A DNA stretch of 64,000 nucleotides, taken from contig JADFDQ010000003.1 in assembly GCA_018262705.1 (NCBI GenBank), positions 1-64,000 on the forward strand. The letters are read 5' to 3'. Of the stretch, positions 17,676 to 28,521 are shown in pieces; position 1 is the first letter of the stretch; each line of letters begins with the position of its first letter. The notes under the pieces are model-generated. The model saw only the letters and a program-made list of their open reading frames with translations. It did no database searches and was not told the origin of the DNA. The DNA comes from Xanthomonas sp. (GTDB taxonomy: Bacteria > Pseudomonadota > Gammaproteobacteria > Xanthomonadales > Xanthomonadaceae). A program made the position numbers and the translations under genes.

Positions 17676-18062
17676 ATGAGCGACAGCGAAGACCGCATCA
17701 AGCAGTTCACCGAATTCCGCCAGCGCATGAACACGCGCATCCTGGATGAACCCAATCAGGTCATCCGTCGTTTTTTCGCGCTCGACACCCAGACCTATCA
17801 GGCCGGTGCGCTGGACGAAAAGACCAAGGAACTGTGCGGGCTGGTCGCTTCGATGGTGCTGCGCTGCGACGATTGCATCAGCTACCACGTCGCCCAGTGC
17901 CGGCAGGCCGGCGCAACCCGCGCCGAACTGTTCGACGTGTTTTCGGTTGCGCTGGTGGTCGGCGGCTCGATCGTCATTCCGCACCTGCGCCGAGCGGTCG
18001 ACTTTCTCGATCGGCTCGAAGCGGGCGGTGCCGAGGCACCGACTGCGCACGACCATGGCTGA
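17676..18062 (+). CDS. carboxymuconolactone decarboxylase / AhpD-like protein
   Basis: 128 aa, all-helical CMD fold. The AhpD core motif E-x11-C-x2-C-x3-H is intact: Glu52, Cys64, Cys67, His71 (CDDCISYH). That pattern is the peroxidase-type active site rather than the decarboxylase one, so a thiol-disulfide or peroxide function is likely. The ATG at 17676 was chosen because the longer ORF runs into grxC and GAGGGC lies upstream. The C-terminus ends in a short His/Asp tail (AHDHG). The physiological substrate is unknown. Confidence 0.85.
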   Translation: MSDSEDRIKQFTEFRQRMNTRILDEPNQVIRRFFALDTQTYQAGALDEKTKELCGLVASMVLRCDDCISYHVAQCRQAGATRAELFDVFSVALVVGGSIVIPHLRRAVDFLDRLEAGGAEAPTAHDHG

Positions 18063-18139
18063 ATGCTGCGGCTGAACAGCGCTGCCGGCCCATCGTCGCA
18101 ACGCATCTGCGATAATTGAAGGCTGTAAAGTCCTCCGAA

Positions 18140-18160
18140 CGCCACGCCCAGCGCGTGGCG
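18140..18160 (+). other. hairpin in the isocitrate dehydrogenase leader
   Basis: CGCCACGC / GCGTGGCG makes an 8-bp perfect stem with a 5-nt loop, 25 bp before the ATG and without a T tract. It could affect mRNA stability or be a terminator remnant of the AhpD-like gene; no function can be assigned. Confidence 0.4.
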
Positions 18161-18184
18161 TCGCACTGTCTGGAATCTTCGATA

Positions 18185-19189
18185 ATGACCACGATCACCA
18201 TCATCCCGGGCGACGGCATCGGCCCGGAAATCATGGATGCCGCGCTGCACGTGCTCGATGCGCTCAAGGCCGGTTTGACCTACGAATTCGCCGATGCCGG
18301 CATGGTCGCGCTGGAAAAGCACGGCGAACTGCTGCCGGCAGCGACCCTGGAGTCGATCGCGCGCAACAAGGTGGCGCTGAAGTCGCCGCTCACTACCCCG
18401 GTCGGCGGCGGGTTTTCTTCGATCAACGTCGCTTTGCGCAAGCACTTCGATCTGTACGCCAACGTGCGTCCGGCCAAGAGTTTCCCGAACACCCGTTCGC
18501 GCTTCCCGACCGGCGTCGATCTGATCACCGTGCGCGAAAACACCGAGGGCGTCTACATCGGCGAAGGGCAGGAGCTGTCTGCCGACGGCGAAACTGCGGT
18601 GCTGACCTCGAAGGTGACCTACAAGGGATCCGAGCGGATCGTGCGCTACGCCTTCGAACTGGCGCGCAAGACCGGACGCCGCAAGGTGACCGTCGTCCAC
18701 AAGGCCAACATCCTCAAATCCACCTCGGGCCTGTTCCTGAAAACCGCGCGCGAGGTTGCCGCGCGCTACGCCGACATCGAGTGCAACGAGCTGATCGTCG
18801 ACAACACCTGCATGCAGCTGGTGATGCGCCCGGAGCAGTTCGACATCATCGTCACCACCAACCTGTTCGGCGACATCATTTCCGACCTGTGTGCGGGTTT
18901 GGTCGGCGGTCTCGGTCTGGCGCCGGGCGCCAACATCGGCGAGGAGGGGGCGATTTTCGAAGCCGTCCACGGCTCGGCGCCGGACATCGCCGGCAAGGGG
19001 ATCGCCAATCCCTGCGCGCTGCTGCTCGGCGTCGGTCAGATGCTCGACCACCTCGAAAAGCCCGATCTGGCCAACGCGCTGCGCAATGCCATCGTCGCCA
19101 CGCTGGAAGCCAAGGATTCACTGACGCCGGATCTGGGCGGCAGCGGCAATACGCTGGGCTTTGCCAAGGCGATTGCGACGCGACTTTGA
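18185..19189 (+). CDS. NAD-dependent isocitrate dehydrogenase (IDH3-like)
   Basis: 334 aa of the isocitrate/isopropylmalate dehydrogenase superfamily. [16 protein letters not shown] starts the fold. The substrate loop [21 protein letters not shown] and VRPAKSF resemble eukaryotic IDH3 alpha rather than the NADP-type Icd or Leu[29 protein letters not shown] and [19 protein letters not shown] carry catalytic Tyr/Lys and metal-binding Asp residues. It converts isocitrate to 2-oxoglutarate in the TCA cycle. The ATG at 18185 follows a GC-rich hairpin (18140-18160). It stands alone. Homoisocitrate or 3-isopropylmalate activity is less likely, but only the fold is certain from sequence. Confidence 0.88.
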   Translation: MTTITIIPGDGIGPEIMDAALHVLDALKAGLTYEFADAGMVALEKHGELLPAATLESIARNKVALKSPLTTPVGGGFSSINVALRKHFDLYANVRPAKSFPNTRSRFPTGVDLITVRENTEGVYIGEGQELSADGETAVLTSKVTYKGSERIVRYAFELARKTGRRKVTVVHKANILKSTSGLFLKTAREVAARYADIECNELIVDNTCMQLVMRPEQFDIIVTTNLFGDIISDLCAGLVGGLGLAPGANIGEEGAIFEAVHGSAPDIAGKGIANPCALLLGVGQMLDHLEKPDLANALRNAIVATLEAKDSLTPDLGGSGNTLGFAKAIATRL

Positions 19190-19203
19190 TCGGCGGTGCA
19201 CCC

Positions 19204-19382
19204 ATCGCGCCCCTGCGGTGCGCTCCTACGGTTGTTTCGCCGTCGCATGGTGCCGCGTTTGTAGGGTTGTTTCGCCGACGCATGAAGTCGCGTTTGTAGG
19301 AGCACATTGAGGCCGCAGGCCGAGAGGTGCGATGGCACGTGTTGGCGGTCACCAATCGCGCCCCTGCGGTGCGCTCCTACGG
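19204..19382. repeat. REP-like palindromic repeat cluster
   Basis: A 28-bp unit (ATCGCGCCCCTGCGGTGCGC TCCTACGG) occurs identically at 19204-19231 and 19355-19382. A third, degenerate copy in opposite orientation lies at about 19296-19337 (GTAGGAGCACATTGAGGCCG ... GGTGCGATGG). The GTAGGAGCGCACC...GCGCGAT form is the usual shape of REP sequences in Pseudomonas/Xanthomonas relatives. Between them is a 35-bp near-tandem repeat. The cluster sits between convergent genes, as REPs usually do. Confidence 0.8.
19231..19300. repeat. two near-tandem 35-bp units inside the REP cluster
   Basis: GTTGTTTCGCCGTCGCATGG...GTTTGTAGG at 19231-19265 is followed without a gap by a second copy at 19266-19300 with a few substitutions. 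Confidence 0.75.
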
Positions 19383-19411
19383 TTCATGGGGCCGGGTCGA
19401 CTTCGCAAATG

Positions 19412-19439
19412 AAAAAAGGCACCTTGCGGTGCCTTTTTT
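19412..19439. terminator. bidirectional intrinsic terminator
   Basis: AAAAAAGGCACC / GGTGCCTTTTTT is a perfect stem with A and T runs on both sides and a TTGC loop, between convergent genes; it should act on both strands. Confidence 0.9.
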
Positions 19440-19455
19440 GTCTGGTGATTGAGCG

Positions 19456-20232
19456 TCAGTTGCGCGACTGCAGCTTCGACAGTAGCCGCAGCATCTCCAG
19501 ATACAGCCACACCAAGGTCACCAGCAGGCCGAATGCGGCGTACCACTCCATGTACTTCGGCGCGCCGCGCTGCACGCCTTGCTCGATGAAGTCGAAATCC
19601 AGCACCAGATTCAGCGCCGCCACGATCACCACGACCACACTGAAACCGATTCCAAGCGCGCTGCTGCCGTTGATGAAGCTCATGCCCTGGAAGCCGAACA
19701 GGTTCATGCCAATCTGGGCCAGATACATCAGCGCGATGCCGCCGGTGGCCGCCACCACGCCGAGCTTGAAGTTCTCGGTCGCCTTGATCAGGCCGCTACG
19801 ATAGGCCATCAGCAGTGCAGCGAGGGTGCCGAAGGTGGCCAGTACCGCCTGCGTCACGATGCCGGGGAAGCGCAGTTCGAACATCGCCGAGATCGCACCG
19901 AGGAACAGGCCTTCGAGGACGGCATAAGCGGGCGCCGTGAAAGGCGACCAGGTTTTCTTGAAGATCGTGACCATCGCGACAATGAAGCCACCGATGGCGC
20001 CGCCCCAGACGTAGGGCATGATCGCCCCCGGATTGCCGGCGGCCATCGCCGCCGAGAATTGCGACCAACTGAACAGCGCACCGACCAGAGTCAGCACCAG
20101 CAACAATGCCGTCTTGTTGACCGTGCCGTTGAGCGACATCGCGCCGCTGTCGCTGCGAACGACGCTGCCGCTGCCGAGGTCGAGGAAGGTTTTTTCGGAA
20201 AGTGCGGGGTTGCCGCTGCGCATGATGGCCAT
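19456..20232 (-). CDS. Bax inhibitor-1/YccA-family membrane protein
   Basis: 258 aa with a roughly 45-residue soluble N-terminus (MAIMRSGNPALSEKTF) followed by seven membrane segments, among them ALLLVLTLVGALFSWSQF, MPYVWGGAIGGFIVAMVTIF, GLFLGAISAMFEL, AVLATFGTLAALLMAY and SSALGIGFSVVVVIVAALNLVLDFDFIEQGV. LDFDFIEQG and the closing YAAFGLLVTLVWLYLEMLRLLSKL fit the bacterial YccA/YetJ-like TMBIM group, some of which are pH-gated calcium leak channels. The function here is inferred only from family. Confidence 0.9.
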   Translation of the reverse strand: MAIMRSGNPALSEKTFLDLGSGSVVRSDSGAMSLNGTVNKTALLLVLTLVGALFSWSQFSAAMAAGNPGAIMPYVWGGAIGGFIVAMVTIFKKTWSPFTAPAYAVLEGLFLGAISAMFELRFPGIVTQAVLATFGTLAALLMAYRSGLIKATENFKLGVVAATGGIALMYLAQIGMNLFGFQGMSFINGSSALGIGFSVVVVIVAALNLVLDFDFIEQGVQRGAPKYMEWYAAFGLLVTLVWLYLEMLRLLSKLQSRN

Positions 20233-20336
20233 GATCGTGTTTCGCTACTCGTGTCAGTGGTGCGGACGTGCCGCTTGCTGCGAGCATACCTTGCCCGTGC
20301 GCGCGTTGGCGAAGGCAGGCTGAACGGGAATTTTGT

Positions 20337-20421
20337 TGGTGCGAAAGGCGGGACTCGAACCCGCACGCCTTGCGGCACTGGAACCTAAATCCAGGGCGTC
20401 TACCAATTCCGCCACTTTCGC
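20337..20421 (-). tRNA. tRNA-Leu (anticodon TAG)
   Basis: 85 nt class II tRNA with a long variable arm (TGCCGCAAGGCGT). The 7-bp acceptor GCGAAAG/CTTTCGC, T-loop GGGTTCGAGTCCC and encoded ACCA are present. The anticodon loop TTTAGGT gives TAG. Confidence 0.96.
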
Positions 20422-20620
20422 GCTGCAGGTATTGTAGCGGCGGGACTGGCGGACCTTGGTGTCGTCGAGTCGCTTGCTCTTGGGCGAAAGCATGTCGGAT
20501 CCGACGCGGCCCGCGTCGGCTCTTGTGTTCAGTCCTGCTGGGGCAAGACTCCGCCCTGTGCCGGTTATCGCTGACCCAGTCAAAGGGTGCCCGCCCCGGC
20601 GCCAAACTGGTTTCGTGCAA

Positions 20621-20726
20621 CGCGCAGGGTCGGGCCCGCGCAGCGGGCGAACCGCAGGTTCGAATCCTGGAAATGAAATCGCCCAACACGATGGCTGTGC
20701 GTTTCGGTATTGGTGGGCCGTCAAGG
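20621..20726. repeat. 106-bp direct repeat, copy 1 (tRNA-Lys 3' tail unit)
   Basis: Matches 20785-20890 with four mismatches. It ends in TGGTGGGCCGTCAAGG, the last 16 nt of tRNA-Lys on the minus strand, but the rest of that tRNA is missing here. It includes a T-arm-like CAGGTTCGAATCCTG and a damaged version of the tRNA-Lys terminator hairpin (one stem mismatch). Confidence 0.9.
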
Positions 20727-20784
20727 GTGAGCGGGGCTTTCGAGCCGCTCAGCGGCGAGCCCGCGAACGCCCTGCGCGATGCAG

Positions 20785-20874
20785 CGCGCAGGGCCGGGCC
20801 TGCGCAGCGGGCGAACCGCAGGTTCGAATCCTGGAAATGAAATCGCCCAACACGATGGCTGGGCGTTTCGATAT

Positions 20875-20890
<16 letters not shown>
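20785..20890. repeat. 106-bp direct repeat, copy 2 (tRNA-Lys 3' tail unit)
   Basis: Second copy; its right end is the 3' end of the intact tRNA-Lys gene and it carries the intact terminator hairpin. The two copies are separated by 58 bp of unrelated GC-rich sequence. Confidence 0.9.
20836..20865 (-). terminator. intrinsic terminator after tRNA-Lys
   Basis: Read on the minus strand, CGCCCA...TGGGCG (6-bp stem, 10-nt loop) is followed by ATTTCATTTCC, about 10 nt after the tRNA CCA end. Confidence 0.65.
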
Positions 20891-20950
<60 letters not shown>

Positions 20951-21016
20951 CGAAAGGGAATGGAATTGTAGCAAGCTCGCGACGGATGCAAAAGAATCTA
21001 CGCGAACTTGAAAAAA

Positions 21017-21094
21017 TGGGGTGGCTGATGGGACTCGAACCCACGACATCTGGAATCACAATCCAGGACTCTAACCAACTGAGCTACAGCCACC
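21017..21094 (-). tRNA. tRNA-His (anticodon GTG)
   Basis: Acceptor GTGGCTG/CAGCCAC, with the tRNA-His-specific extra G at -1 opposite C73. Anticodon stem CTGGA/TCCAG, loop TTGTGAT (GTG). CCA encoded. It begins 66 bp upstream of tRNA-Lys in the same transcript direction. Confidence 0.96.
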
Positions 21095-21136
21095 ATATTG
21101 GGAAAACACGACACATCCATCCTTGGAGCCCCAGCC
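21074..21136. repeat. 63-bp direct repeat, copy 1 (tRNA-His 5' end plus leader)
   Basis: Comprises the first 20 nt of the intact tRNA-His and its upstream leader (CCACCATATTGGGAAAACAC). 49 bp are identical to 21184-21232 and the match continues with few substitutions. Confidence 0.9.
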
Positions 21137-21183
21137 GCTCGGCATCCCTGCCTCGCCCTCACGGCGCCTGAGGGCGCCGTTCG

Positions 21184-21246
21184 ACCAACTGAGCTACAGC
21201 CACCATATTGGGAAAACACGACACATCCATCCATGGAGCCCCCGCC
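21184..21246. repeat. 63-bp direct repeat, copy 2 (truncated tRNA-His 5' remnant)
   Basis: Carries the first 20 nt of tRNA-His (up to the D loop, GGCTGTAGCTCAGTTGGT on the minus strand) and then breaks into a 47-bp GC-rich segment with GGCGCCCTCAGGCGCC. It is not a functional tRNA. Confidence 0.9.
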
Positions 21247-21263
21247 ATGCGCTGCCATCGCGA

Positions 21264-21340
21264 TGGCGCGCCCGGCAGGACTCGAACCTGCAACCGCCGG
21301 CTTAGAAGGCCGGTGCTCTATCCGGTTGAGCTACGGGCGC
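21264..21340 (-). tRNA. tRNA-Arg (anticodon TCT)
   Basis: 77 nt. Acceptor GCGCCCG/CGGGCGC, discriminator G and encoded CCA, anticodon stem CCGGC/GCCGG with loop CTTCTAA (TCT), T-arm GCAGGTTCGAGTCCTGC. Confidence 0.96.
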
Positions 21341-21372
21341 CCGTACCGAAACCAGACAGCGCGGTGCCGGAT

Positions 21373-21449
21373 TGGTCGGGGTAGAGGGATTCGAACCCCC
21401 GACATCCTGCTCCCAAAGCAGGCGCGCTACCAGACTGCGCTATACCCCG
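21373..21449 (-). tRNA. tRNA-Pro (anticodon TGG)
   Basis: 77 nt. Acceptor CGGGGTA/TACCCCG, encoded ACCA, anticodon stem CCTGC/GCAGG with loop TTTGGGA (TGG), T-arm GGGGGTTCGAATCCCTC. First gene of the minus-strand tRNA cluster. Confidence 0.96.
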
Positions 21450-21704
21450 CCGGCGGCACCGCCCCGACGCTGCAGACAACCATCCATGACCACCCTGGCG
21501 CCAATGGGCCGAACATTGTCGGCGGTGGCGCCGAGGCTGTCAACGCCGACGGTTGCGCTAGGGCGTGACAGATGCCCCCAAAATAGGCGAAACTACTACG
21601 TTCTGCGACGTCGATCGCGGCCGTGTCCACGGGCCGTGCGCGATCCGTTGCGATCCACCAGTCAACGCGGGTTCCCGCGAACCCGCCTCAGGAGTTTTCG
21701 CATC

Positions 21705-22997
21705 ATGCAAGTTTCGGTCGAGTCCACCGGCTCCCTCGAGCGCCGCGTCATCTTCAGCCTGCCCGCCGACGACATCGACGCCAAGGTCGGCAGCCGCCTG
21801 CGCGAAATCGCGCACACCGTGCGCATCAAGGGCTTCCGCCCCGGCAAGGTGCCGGCCAAGGTGGTCGAGCAGCGCTACGGCGGTCAGGTGCGCGCCGAGA
21901 TCGTCGACGAGCTGGTGCGCGAAGGCCTCGACAAGGCGGTGCGCGACAACGAGCTGAAGGTGGCCGGCTTGCCGCAGGTCAGTCTGGGCGAGGACGCGGC
22001 CGAGGGCGAGCTCAAGTACGTGGCTTCGGTGGAGCTGGTGCCGGATTTCGGCGAGCTCGACATGGAAAAGCTCGAAGTCGTCCGTCCGACCGCCGAGGTC
22101 GGCGAGGAAGACATCGATCGCATGGTCGAGAACTTGCGCGTGCAGCGTGCGACCTGGACCAAGGTGGATCGCGAGGCTAAGCCGGGCGATCTGGTGAATC
22201 TGGAAATTTCCAGCGTCGTCGATGGCGTGCGCACGCCTGCAGAAGGCACGGAAAAAGCCAGCACGGTGCTGGGTTCGGCGTCCATGTACCCGGAAGTCGA
22301 AGCCGCCATCGTCGGCATGCGCGCGGGTGAGGAAAAGACCCAGGACGTGACGCTGCCGGTGGATTGGCCGATGCAGCAATTCGCCGGCAAAACCGTGACC
22401 TCGACCTTCAAGCTGGTTGATGCGGCCGAGCAGGTGTTGCCCGAAGTCAACGCCGCGTTCATCCGCAGCTTCGGCATCAAGAGCGGCGAGTCGGAACAGT
22501 TTCGCAGCGAAATTCGCAGCAACCTCGCGCGCGAGCTTAAGGGCGCTTTGATGACGCGCCTGCGCACGGCGGTCGGCGATCAGCTGGTGGCAACTTACAA
22601 GGATGTCGAGCTGCCGCCGCGCTTGGTCGAATCCGAAGCGCGCGCACTGCATGCCAACGCTGCCGAGGATGCGCGTCGCCGCGGCCAGCAGCTCACCGCA
22701 ACCGAAGACGCCTTCAAGGAAGCGGCGGGCAAGCGCGTGCTGGTCGGCCTGCTGGTCGGCGAGATCGCCCGTCGCAACAACCTGCAGCTGGAGCGCGAGC
22801 GGGTCGAAGAGATGCTGCGCCTGATCGCTTCGACCTACGAGCAGCCCGAGCAGGTGTTCGCGCTGTACCGCAACGATCAGCGCATGATGCAGAACCTGCA
22901 GAACCGGGTGATGGAAGAGCAGGTGATCGACTGGATCGCCGAACGCGCCAAGCACACGGAGCAGGCGATGAGTTTCACCGACGCGCTGGGGAATTGA
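21705..22997 (+). CDS. tig: trigger factor (ribosome-associated chaperone/PPIase)
   Basis: 430 aa from the ATG at 21705, with CAGGAG upstream. The N-terminal ribosome-binding domain ([20 protein letters not shown], then the GFRPGKVP loop that docks on L23) is followed by an FKBP-type PPIase domain ([19 protein letters not shown] ... [17 protein letters not shown]) and a long helical C-terminal chaperone domain. It folds nascent chains at the ribosome exit. It leads the conserved tig-clpP-clpX-lon order. The upstream 255 bp to tRNA-Pro hold no other gene. Confidence 0.97.
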   Translation: MQVSVESTGSLERRVIFSLPADDIDAKVGSRLREIAHTVRIKGFRPGKVPAKVVEQRYGGQVRAEIVDELVREGLDKAVRDNELKVAGLPQVSLGEDAAEGELKYVASVELVPDFGELDMEKLEVVRPTAEVGEEDIDRMVENLRVQRATWTKVDREAKPGDLVNLEISSVVDGVRTPAEGTEKASTVLGSASMYPEVEAAIVGMRAGEEKTQDVTLPVDWPMQQFAGKTVTSTFKLVDAAEQVLPEVNAAFIRSFGIKSGESEQFRSEIRSNLARELKGALMTRLRTAVGDQLVATYKDVELPPRLVESEARALHANAAEDARRRGQQLTATEDAFKEAAGKRVLVGLLVGEIARRNNLQLERERVEEMLRLIASTYEQPEQVFALYRNDQRMMQNLQNRVMEEQVIDWIAERAKHTEQAMSFTDALGN

Positions 22998-23068
22998 TCG
23001 CCGCGGGTCGGGAACTTCCCGGCCGCCGTGCGACTCCATTCTTCATCAAACCGCGAGAATTTCCGCCC

Positions 23069-23692
23069 ATGGATCCGATCAAAGCCCTGAATCTAGTGCC
23101 GATGGTGGTCGAACAGACCAGCCGCGGCGAGCGCGCCTACGACATCTATTCGCGCCTGCTCAAGGAGCGCGTGATCTTCCTCGTCGGCGGGATCGACGAT
23201 CACGTTGCCAACGTGATCGTCGCGCAGATGTTGTTTCTGGAAGCGGAAAATCCGGAAAAGGACATCAGCCTGTACATCAACTCGCCGGGCGGCATCGTCA
23301 CGGCGGGCATGGCGATCTACGACACCATGCAGTACATCCGTCCCGACGTGAGCACGATCTGCGTCGGCCAGGCGGCGTCGATGGGCGCGGTGCTGCTCGC
23401 CGCGGGTGCGCCCGGCAAGCGCTATGCGCTGCCCAATTCGCGGGTGATGATCCATCAGCCGTTGGGCGGAGCGCAGGGGCAGGCTGCCGACATCGACATC
23501 CAGGCGCGCGAGATTCTGGCGATGCGCGAGCGGCTGAACGAGATTCTGGCGCGCCACACCGGACAGCCGATCGAAACCATCGCCCGCGACACCGATCGCG
23601 ACAATTTCAAGAGCGCGCCGGCGGCGCGCGACTACGGGCTGGTGGATCAGGTTCTCAACCGGCGTCCGGACGAGTCGATCCAGAATGGTTGA
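23069..23692 (+). CDS. clpP: ATP-dependent Clp protease proteolytic subunit
   Basis: 207 aa. The Ser-His-Asp triad is in place: [11 protein letters not shown] (Ser104), SRVMIHQP (His129) and the Asp of DTDRDNF (about 178). The start at ATG 23069 gives the usual short propeptide; the longer ORF overlaps tig. It forms the tetradecameric chamber served by ClpX, encoded next. Confidence 0.97.
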   Translation: MDPIKALNLVPMVVEQTSRGERAYDIYSRLLKERVIFLVGGIDDHVANVIVAQMLFLEAENPEKDISLYINSPGGIVTAGMAIYDTMQYIRPDVSTICVGQAASMGAVLLAAGAPGKRYALPNSRVMIHQPLGGAQGQAADIDIQAREILAMRERLNEILARHTGQPIETIARDTDRDNFKSAPAARDYGLVDQVLNRRPDESIQNG

Positions 23693-23794
23693 GGCGCCAT
23701 GGCGTCCTTCGCGGACGGCGTGGTTTTCCGACGCGGCGGCGTATAGTACCCTCGGGTCGGTTCGATGCCGGACCCGGCAGCAAGTGAGTGGCGA

Positions 23795-25084
23795 ATGAGC
23801 GAAGACAGGGCAGGACGCAACAGCGGCGACGGCGGCAAGATCCTGTACTGCTCTTTCTGCGGAAAGAGCCAGCACGAGGTGCGCAAGCTGATCGCCGGCC
23901 CGAGCGTGTTCATCTGCGATGAATGCGTCGATCTGTGCAACGACATCATCCGCGAGGAACTGGAAGACAAGACCCAGGCCACGCGCAGTTCGCTGCCCAA
24001 GCCACGCGAAATCCTCGAGGTGCTCGACCAGTACGTGATCGGCCAGCAGCGCGCCAAGCGCACGCTGGCGGTCGCGGTCTACAACCACTACAAGCGCATC
24101 GAGAGCCGGCAGAAGAACGACGACGTCGAGCTGTCCAAATCCAACATCCTGCTGGTCGGGCCGACCGGTTCGGGCAAGACGCTGCTGGCGGAAACGCTGG
24201 CGCGCATGCTAAACGTGCCGTTCACCATGGCCGACGCCACCACGCTGACCGAAGCCGGCTACGTCGGCGAGGACGTGGAAAACATCATCCAGAAGCTGCT
24301 GCAAAAATGCGACTACGACGTCGAGAAGGCGCAGCAGGGCATCGTCTATATCGACGAAATCGACAAGATTTCGCGCAAGAGCGAGAACCCGTCGATCACC
24401 CGCGACGTGTCCGGCGAGGGCGTGCAGCAGGCATTGCTGAAGCTGATCGAAGGTACGCTGGCCAGCGTGCCGCCGCAGGGCGGACGCAAGCATCCGCAGC
24501 AGGAATTTCTGCAGGTCGACACCCGCAACATCCTGTTCATCGTCGGCGGCGCGTTTGCCGGTCTGGATAAAGTGATCCAGCAGCGCAGCACAGAGTCCGG
24601 CGGGATTGGCTTCGGCGCCAAGGTCAAGAGCGCCGAGCGCAAGGCCGACATCGGCCAGGTGCTGGCCCAGGTCGAACCCGAGGATCTGATCAAGTACGGC
24701 TTGATTCCCGAGTTCGTCGGCCGCCTGCCGGTGGTCGCGACTCTGGAGGAGCTCGACGAGTCGGCGCTGATCAAGATCCTGACCGAACCGAAAAACGCCA
24801 TCACCAAGCAGTTCCGCAAGTTGTTCGAGATGGAAGGCGTGGAGCTGGAAATCCGTCCGGACGCGCTGGCGGCAATCGCCAAGAAGGCGCTCAAGCGCAA
24901 GACCGGCGCGCGCGGATTGCGCACGATTGTCGAATCGACCCTGCTCGACACCATGTTCGAACTGCCGTCGCTGGAAAACGTCAGCAAGGTGGTGGTCGAC
25001 GAGTCGGTGATCGAACACAAGTCCGATCCGTATCTGATCTACCAGAATGCACCGACGCCGGCCAAGGTGGCTTCGGCGGATTGA
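23795..25084 (+). CDS. clpX: Clp protease ATP-binding subunit ClpX
   Basis: 429 aa from the ATG at 23795. The N-terminal zinc-binding domain is [18 protein letters not shown]...CDECVDLC. It is followed by a single AAA+ module with Walker A GPTGSGKT, Walker [11 protein letters not shown], pore loop GYVGED, and sensor/C-terminal domain ([17 protein letters not shown]). It unfolds tagged substrates for ClpP. A possible separate promoter with -10 TATAGT (23742-23747) precedes it, so it may be expressed beyond the clpP transcript. Confidence 0.97.
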   Translation: MSEDRAGRNSGDGGKILYCSFCGKSQHEVRKLIAGPSVFICDECVDLCNDIIREELEDKTQATRSSLPKPREILEVLDQYVIGQQRAKRTLAVAVYNHYKRIESRQKNDDVELSKSNILLVGPTGSGKTLLAETLARMLNVPFTMADATTLTEAGYVGEDVENIIQKLLQKCDYDVEKAQQGIVYIDEIDKISRKSENPSITRDVSGEGVQQALLKLIEGTLASVPPQGGRKHPQQEFLQVDTRNILFIVGGAFAGLDKVIQQRSTESGGIGFGAKVKSAERKADIGQVLAQVEPEDLIKYGLIPEFVGRLPVVATLEELDESALIKILTEPKNAITKQFRKLFEMEGVELEIRPDALAAIAKKALKRKTGARGLRTIVESTLLDTMFELPSLENVSKVVVDESVIEHKSDPYLIYQNAPTPAKVASAD

Positions 25085-25092
25085 CGTGACGC

Positions 25093-25114
25093 AAGGCCGC
25101 CGCAGGGCGGCCTT
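25093..25114 (+). terminator. probable terminator after clpX
   Basis: AAGGCCGCC / GGCGGCCTT is a 9-bp stem with a short GCAG loop, 9 bp after the clpX stop; only two T residues follow, so efficiency is uncertain. Confidence 0.5.
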
Positions 25115-25332
25115 CGCATTGGGCGGGTCGCCGCGTGGGCTCCGAGAGTAGAGTAGGCGTTCGGTCGCGGTTCAGAGCGAATGGAACGAATTACAATGTC
25201 TTGAGGAACCCTGATCAAGTCGTTCTGGTTCGTCATGCCCGCCTTCGTGGGGATGGAATCGCGTATTCAGCGTAGCCTTGAATCCGCGTTGATCCGCGTC
25301 AACAAGCAGTTGCGAGTGTGGCGCATCCCGCG

Positions 25333-25359
25333 CTTGCAACCGGCCCGCGCCGGCCCCAT
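25333..25359 (+). promoter_or_regulatory. sigma-32 (heat-shock) type promoter of lon
   Basis: CTTGCA (-35), 15-bp spacer, CCCCAT followed by AAA (-10): one mismatch from the RpoH consensus CTTGAA...CCCCAT. Predicted start is about 43 nt before the lon ATG. Confidence 0.75.
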
Positions 25360-25409
25360 AAACACTCCATGGCGGCGCCGACGCGTCGCGACCGTTGTTC
25401 GGAGTCCTT

Positions 25410-27872
<2,463 letters not shown>

Positions 27873-27926
27873 TCGTCACGATTTCGTCCATTCGCGCCGA
27901 AAGCCGCGCCAGCGTTGCGTTTCGTG

Positions 27927-27955
27927 TTGCATGCCGGCAATCGCACTGGTATAAG
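27927..27955 (+). promoter_or_regulatory. sigma-70 type promoter of hupB
   Basis: TTGCAT, 17-bp spacer, TATAAG, about 120 bp before the hupB ATG in the 203-bp lon-hupB gap. Confidence 0.6.
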
Positions 27956-28075
27956 GTCGAAGACCGCAGCGTGCACGCTTGACGTTGCGGCAAGCCCGGG
28001 CCGGCGACAGGGGAGCGCCGCCGGATCCGGTCAATCGATTTCGAGTGCCCTTCCTGCAACGGAGCCAACAATCCA

Positions 28076-28348
28076 ATGAACAAAGCCGATTTCATCGAAG
28101 CCGTGGCCGATGCCGCGGAACTCACCAAGGCCGACGCCGGCCGCGCCGTCGATGCGATGATCCATGCCGTCACCAAAGCCCTGAAGAAGGGCGATTCGGT
28201 CACCCTGGTGGGCTTCGGCACCTTCTCGGTCCGCAAGCGTGGTGCCCGCACCGGCCGCAACCCGCGCACCGGCGAGACCATCAAGATCAAGGCCTCGAAG
28301 AACCCGGCGTTCAAGGCCGGCAAGGCGCTGAAGGACGCGGTCAACTGA
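28076..28348 (+). CDS. hupB: DNA-binding protein HU-beta
   Basis: 90 aa, the exact HU length. [22 protein letters not shown] is the dimerisation helix pair, [26 protein letters not shown] carries the signature and the DNA-bending beta arm with its tip proline (RNPRTG), and the closing [19 protein letters not shown] is typical. It compacts and bends DNA as a dimer. ACGGAG lies 10 bp before the ATG. Its place after lon is the usual gammaproteobacterial one. Confidence 0.97.
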   Translation: MNKADFIEAVADAAELTKADAGRAVDAMIHAVTKALKKGDSVTLVGFGTFSVRKRGARTGRNPRTGETIKIKASKNPAFKAGKALKDAVN

Positions 28349-28377
28349 TACCGTTGTTCCCGTGAGCGTTGTTGAGG

Positions 28378-28405
28378 AGCCCGGCCATGCGCCGGGCTTC
28401 TTGTC
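28378..28405 (+). terminator. intrinsic terminator after hupB
   Basis: AGCCCGGC / GCCGGGCT 8-bp stem with 5-nt loop, followed by TCTTGTCT, 30 bp after hupB. Confidence 0.75.
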
Positions 28406-28521
28406 TGCGTCCCGTTTGACTGGCCGGGGTTCGATCCACGGTTTCGCGACGCGGCAGGCGCTGCGATAATCCCGGCAGCATTCGCATCCCGCGTGATGGC
28501 GAGTGCGTTTCCACGCAGTGT

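Larger units (their letters stand above)
20422..20874. other. gene-free spacer with duplicated tRNA-Lys tail
   Basis: No supportable ORF. The segment holds copy 1 of a 106-bp direct repeat and most of copy 2 (listed separately). The first 200 bases (20422-20620) contain only GC-rich sequence with a short palindrome GTCGGATCCGAC, and no recognisable element. Confidence 0.7.
25085..25409. other. intergenic region clpX-lon
   Basis: Holds a GC hairpin terminator just after clpX and a sigma-32-like promoter close to lon (listed separately). The middle (about 25115-25330) has no ORF or RNA that I can support. Confidence 0.7.

Noticed and set aside
19330-19350. Sigma-54 promoter (TGGCAC...TGGC)
   Set aside because: Spacing is one base short and it points into repeats between convergent genes.
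20652-20680. CAGGTTCGAATCCTG as an extra tRNA
   Set aside because: Only a T-arm-like hairpin is present; no acceptor stem or anticodon arm can be formed around it.
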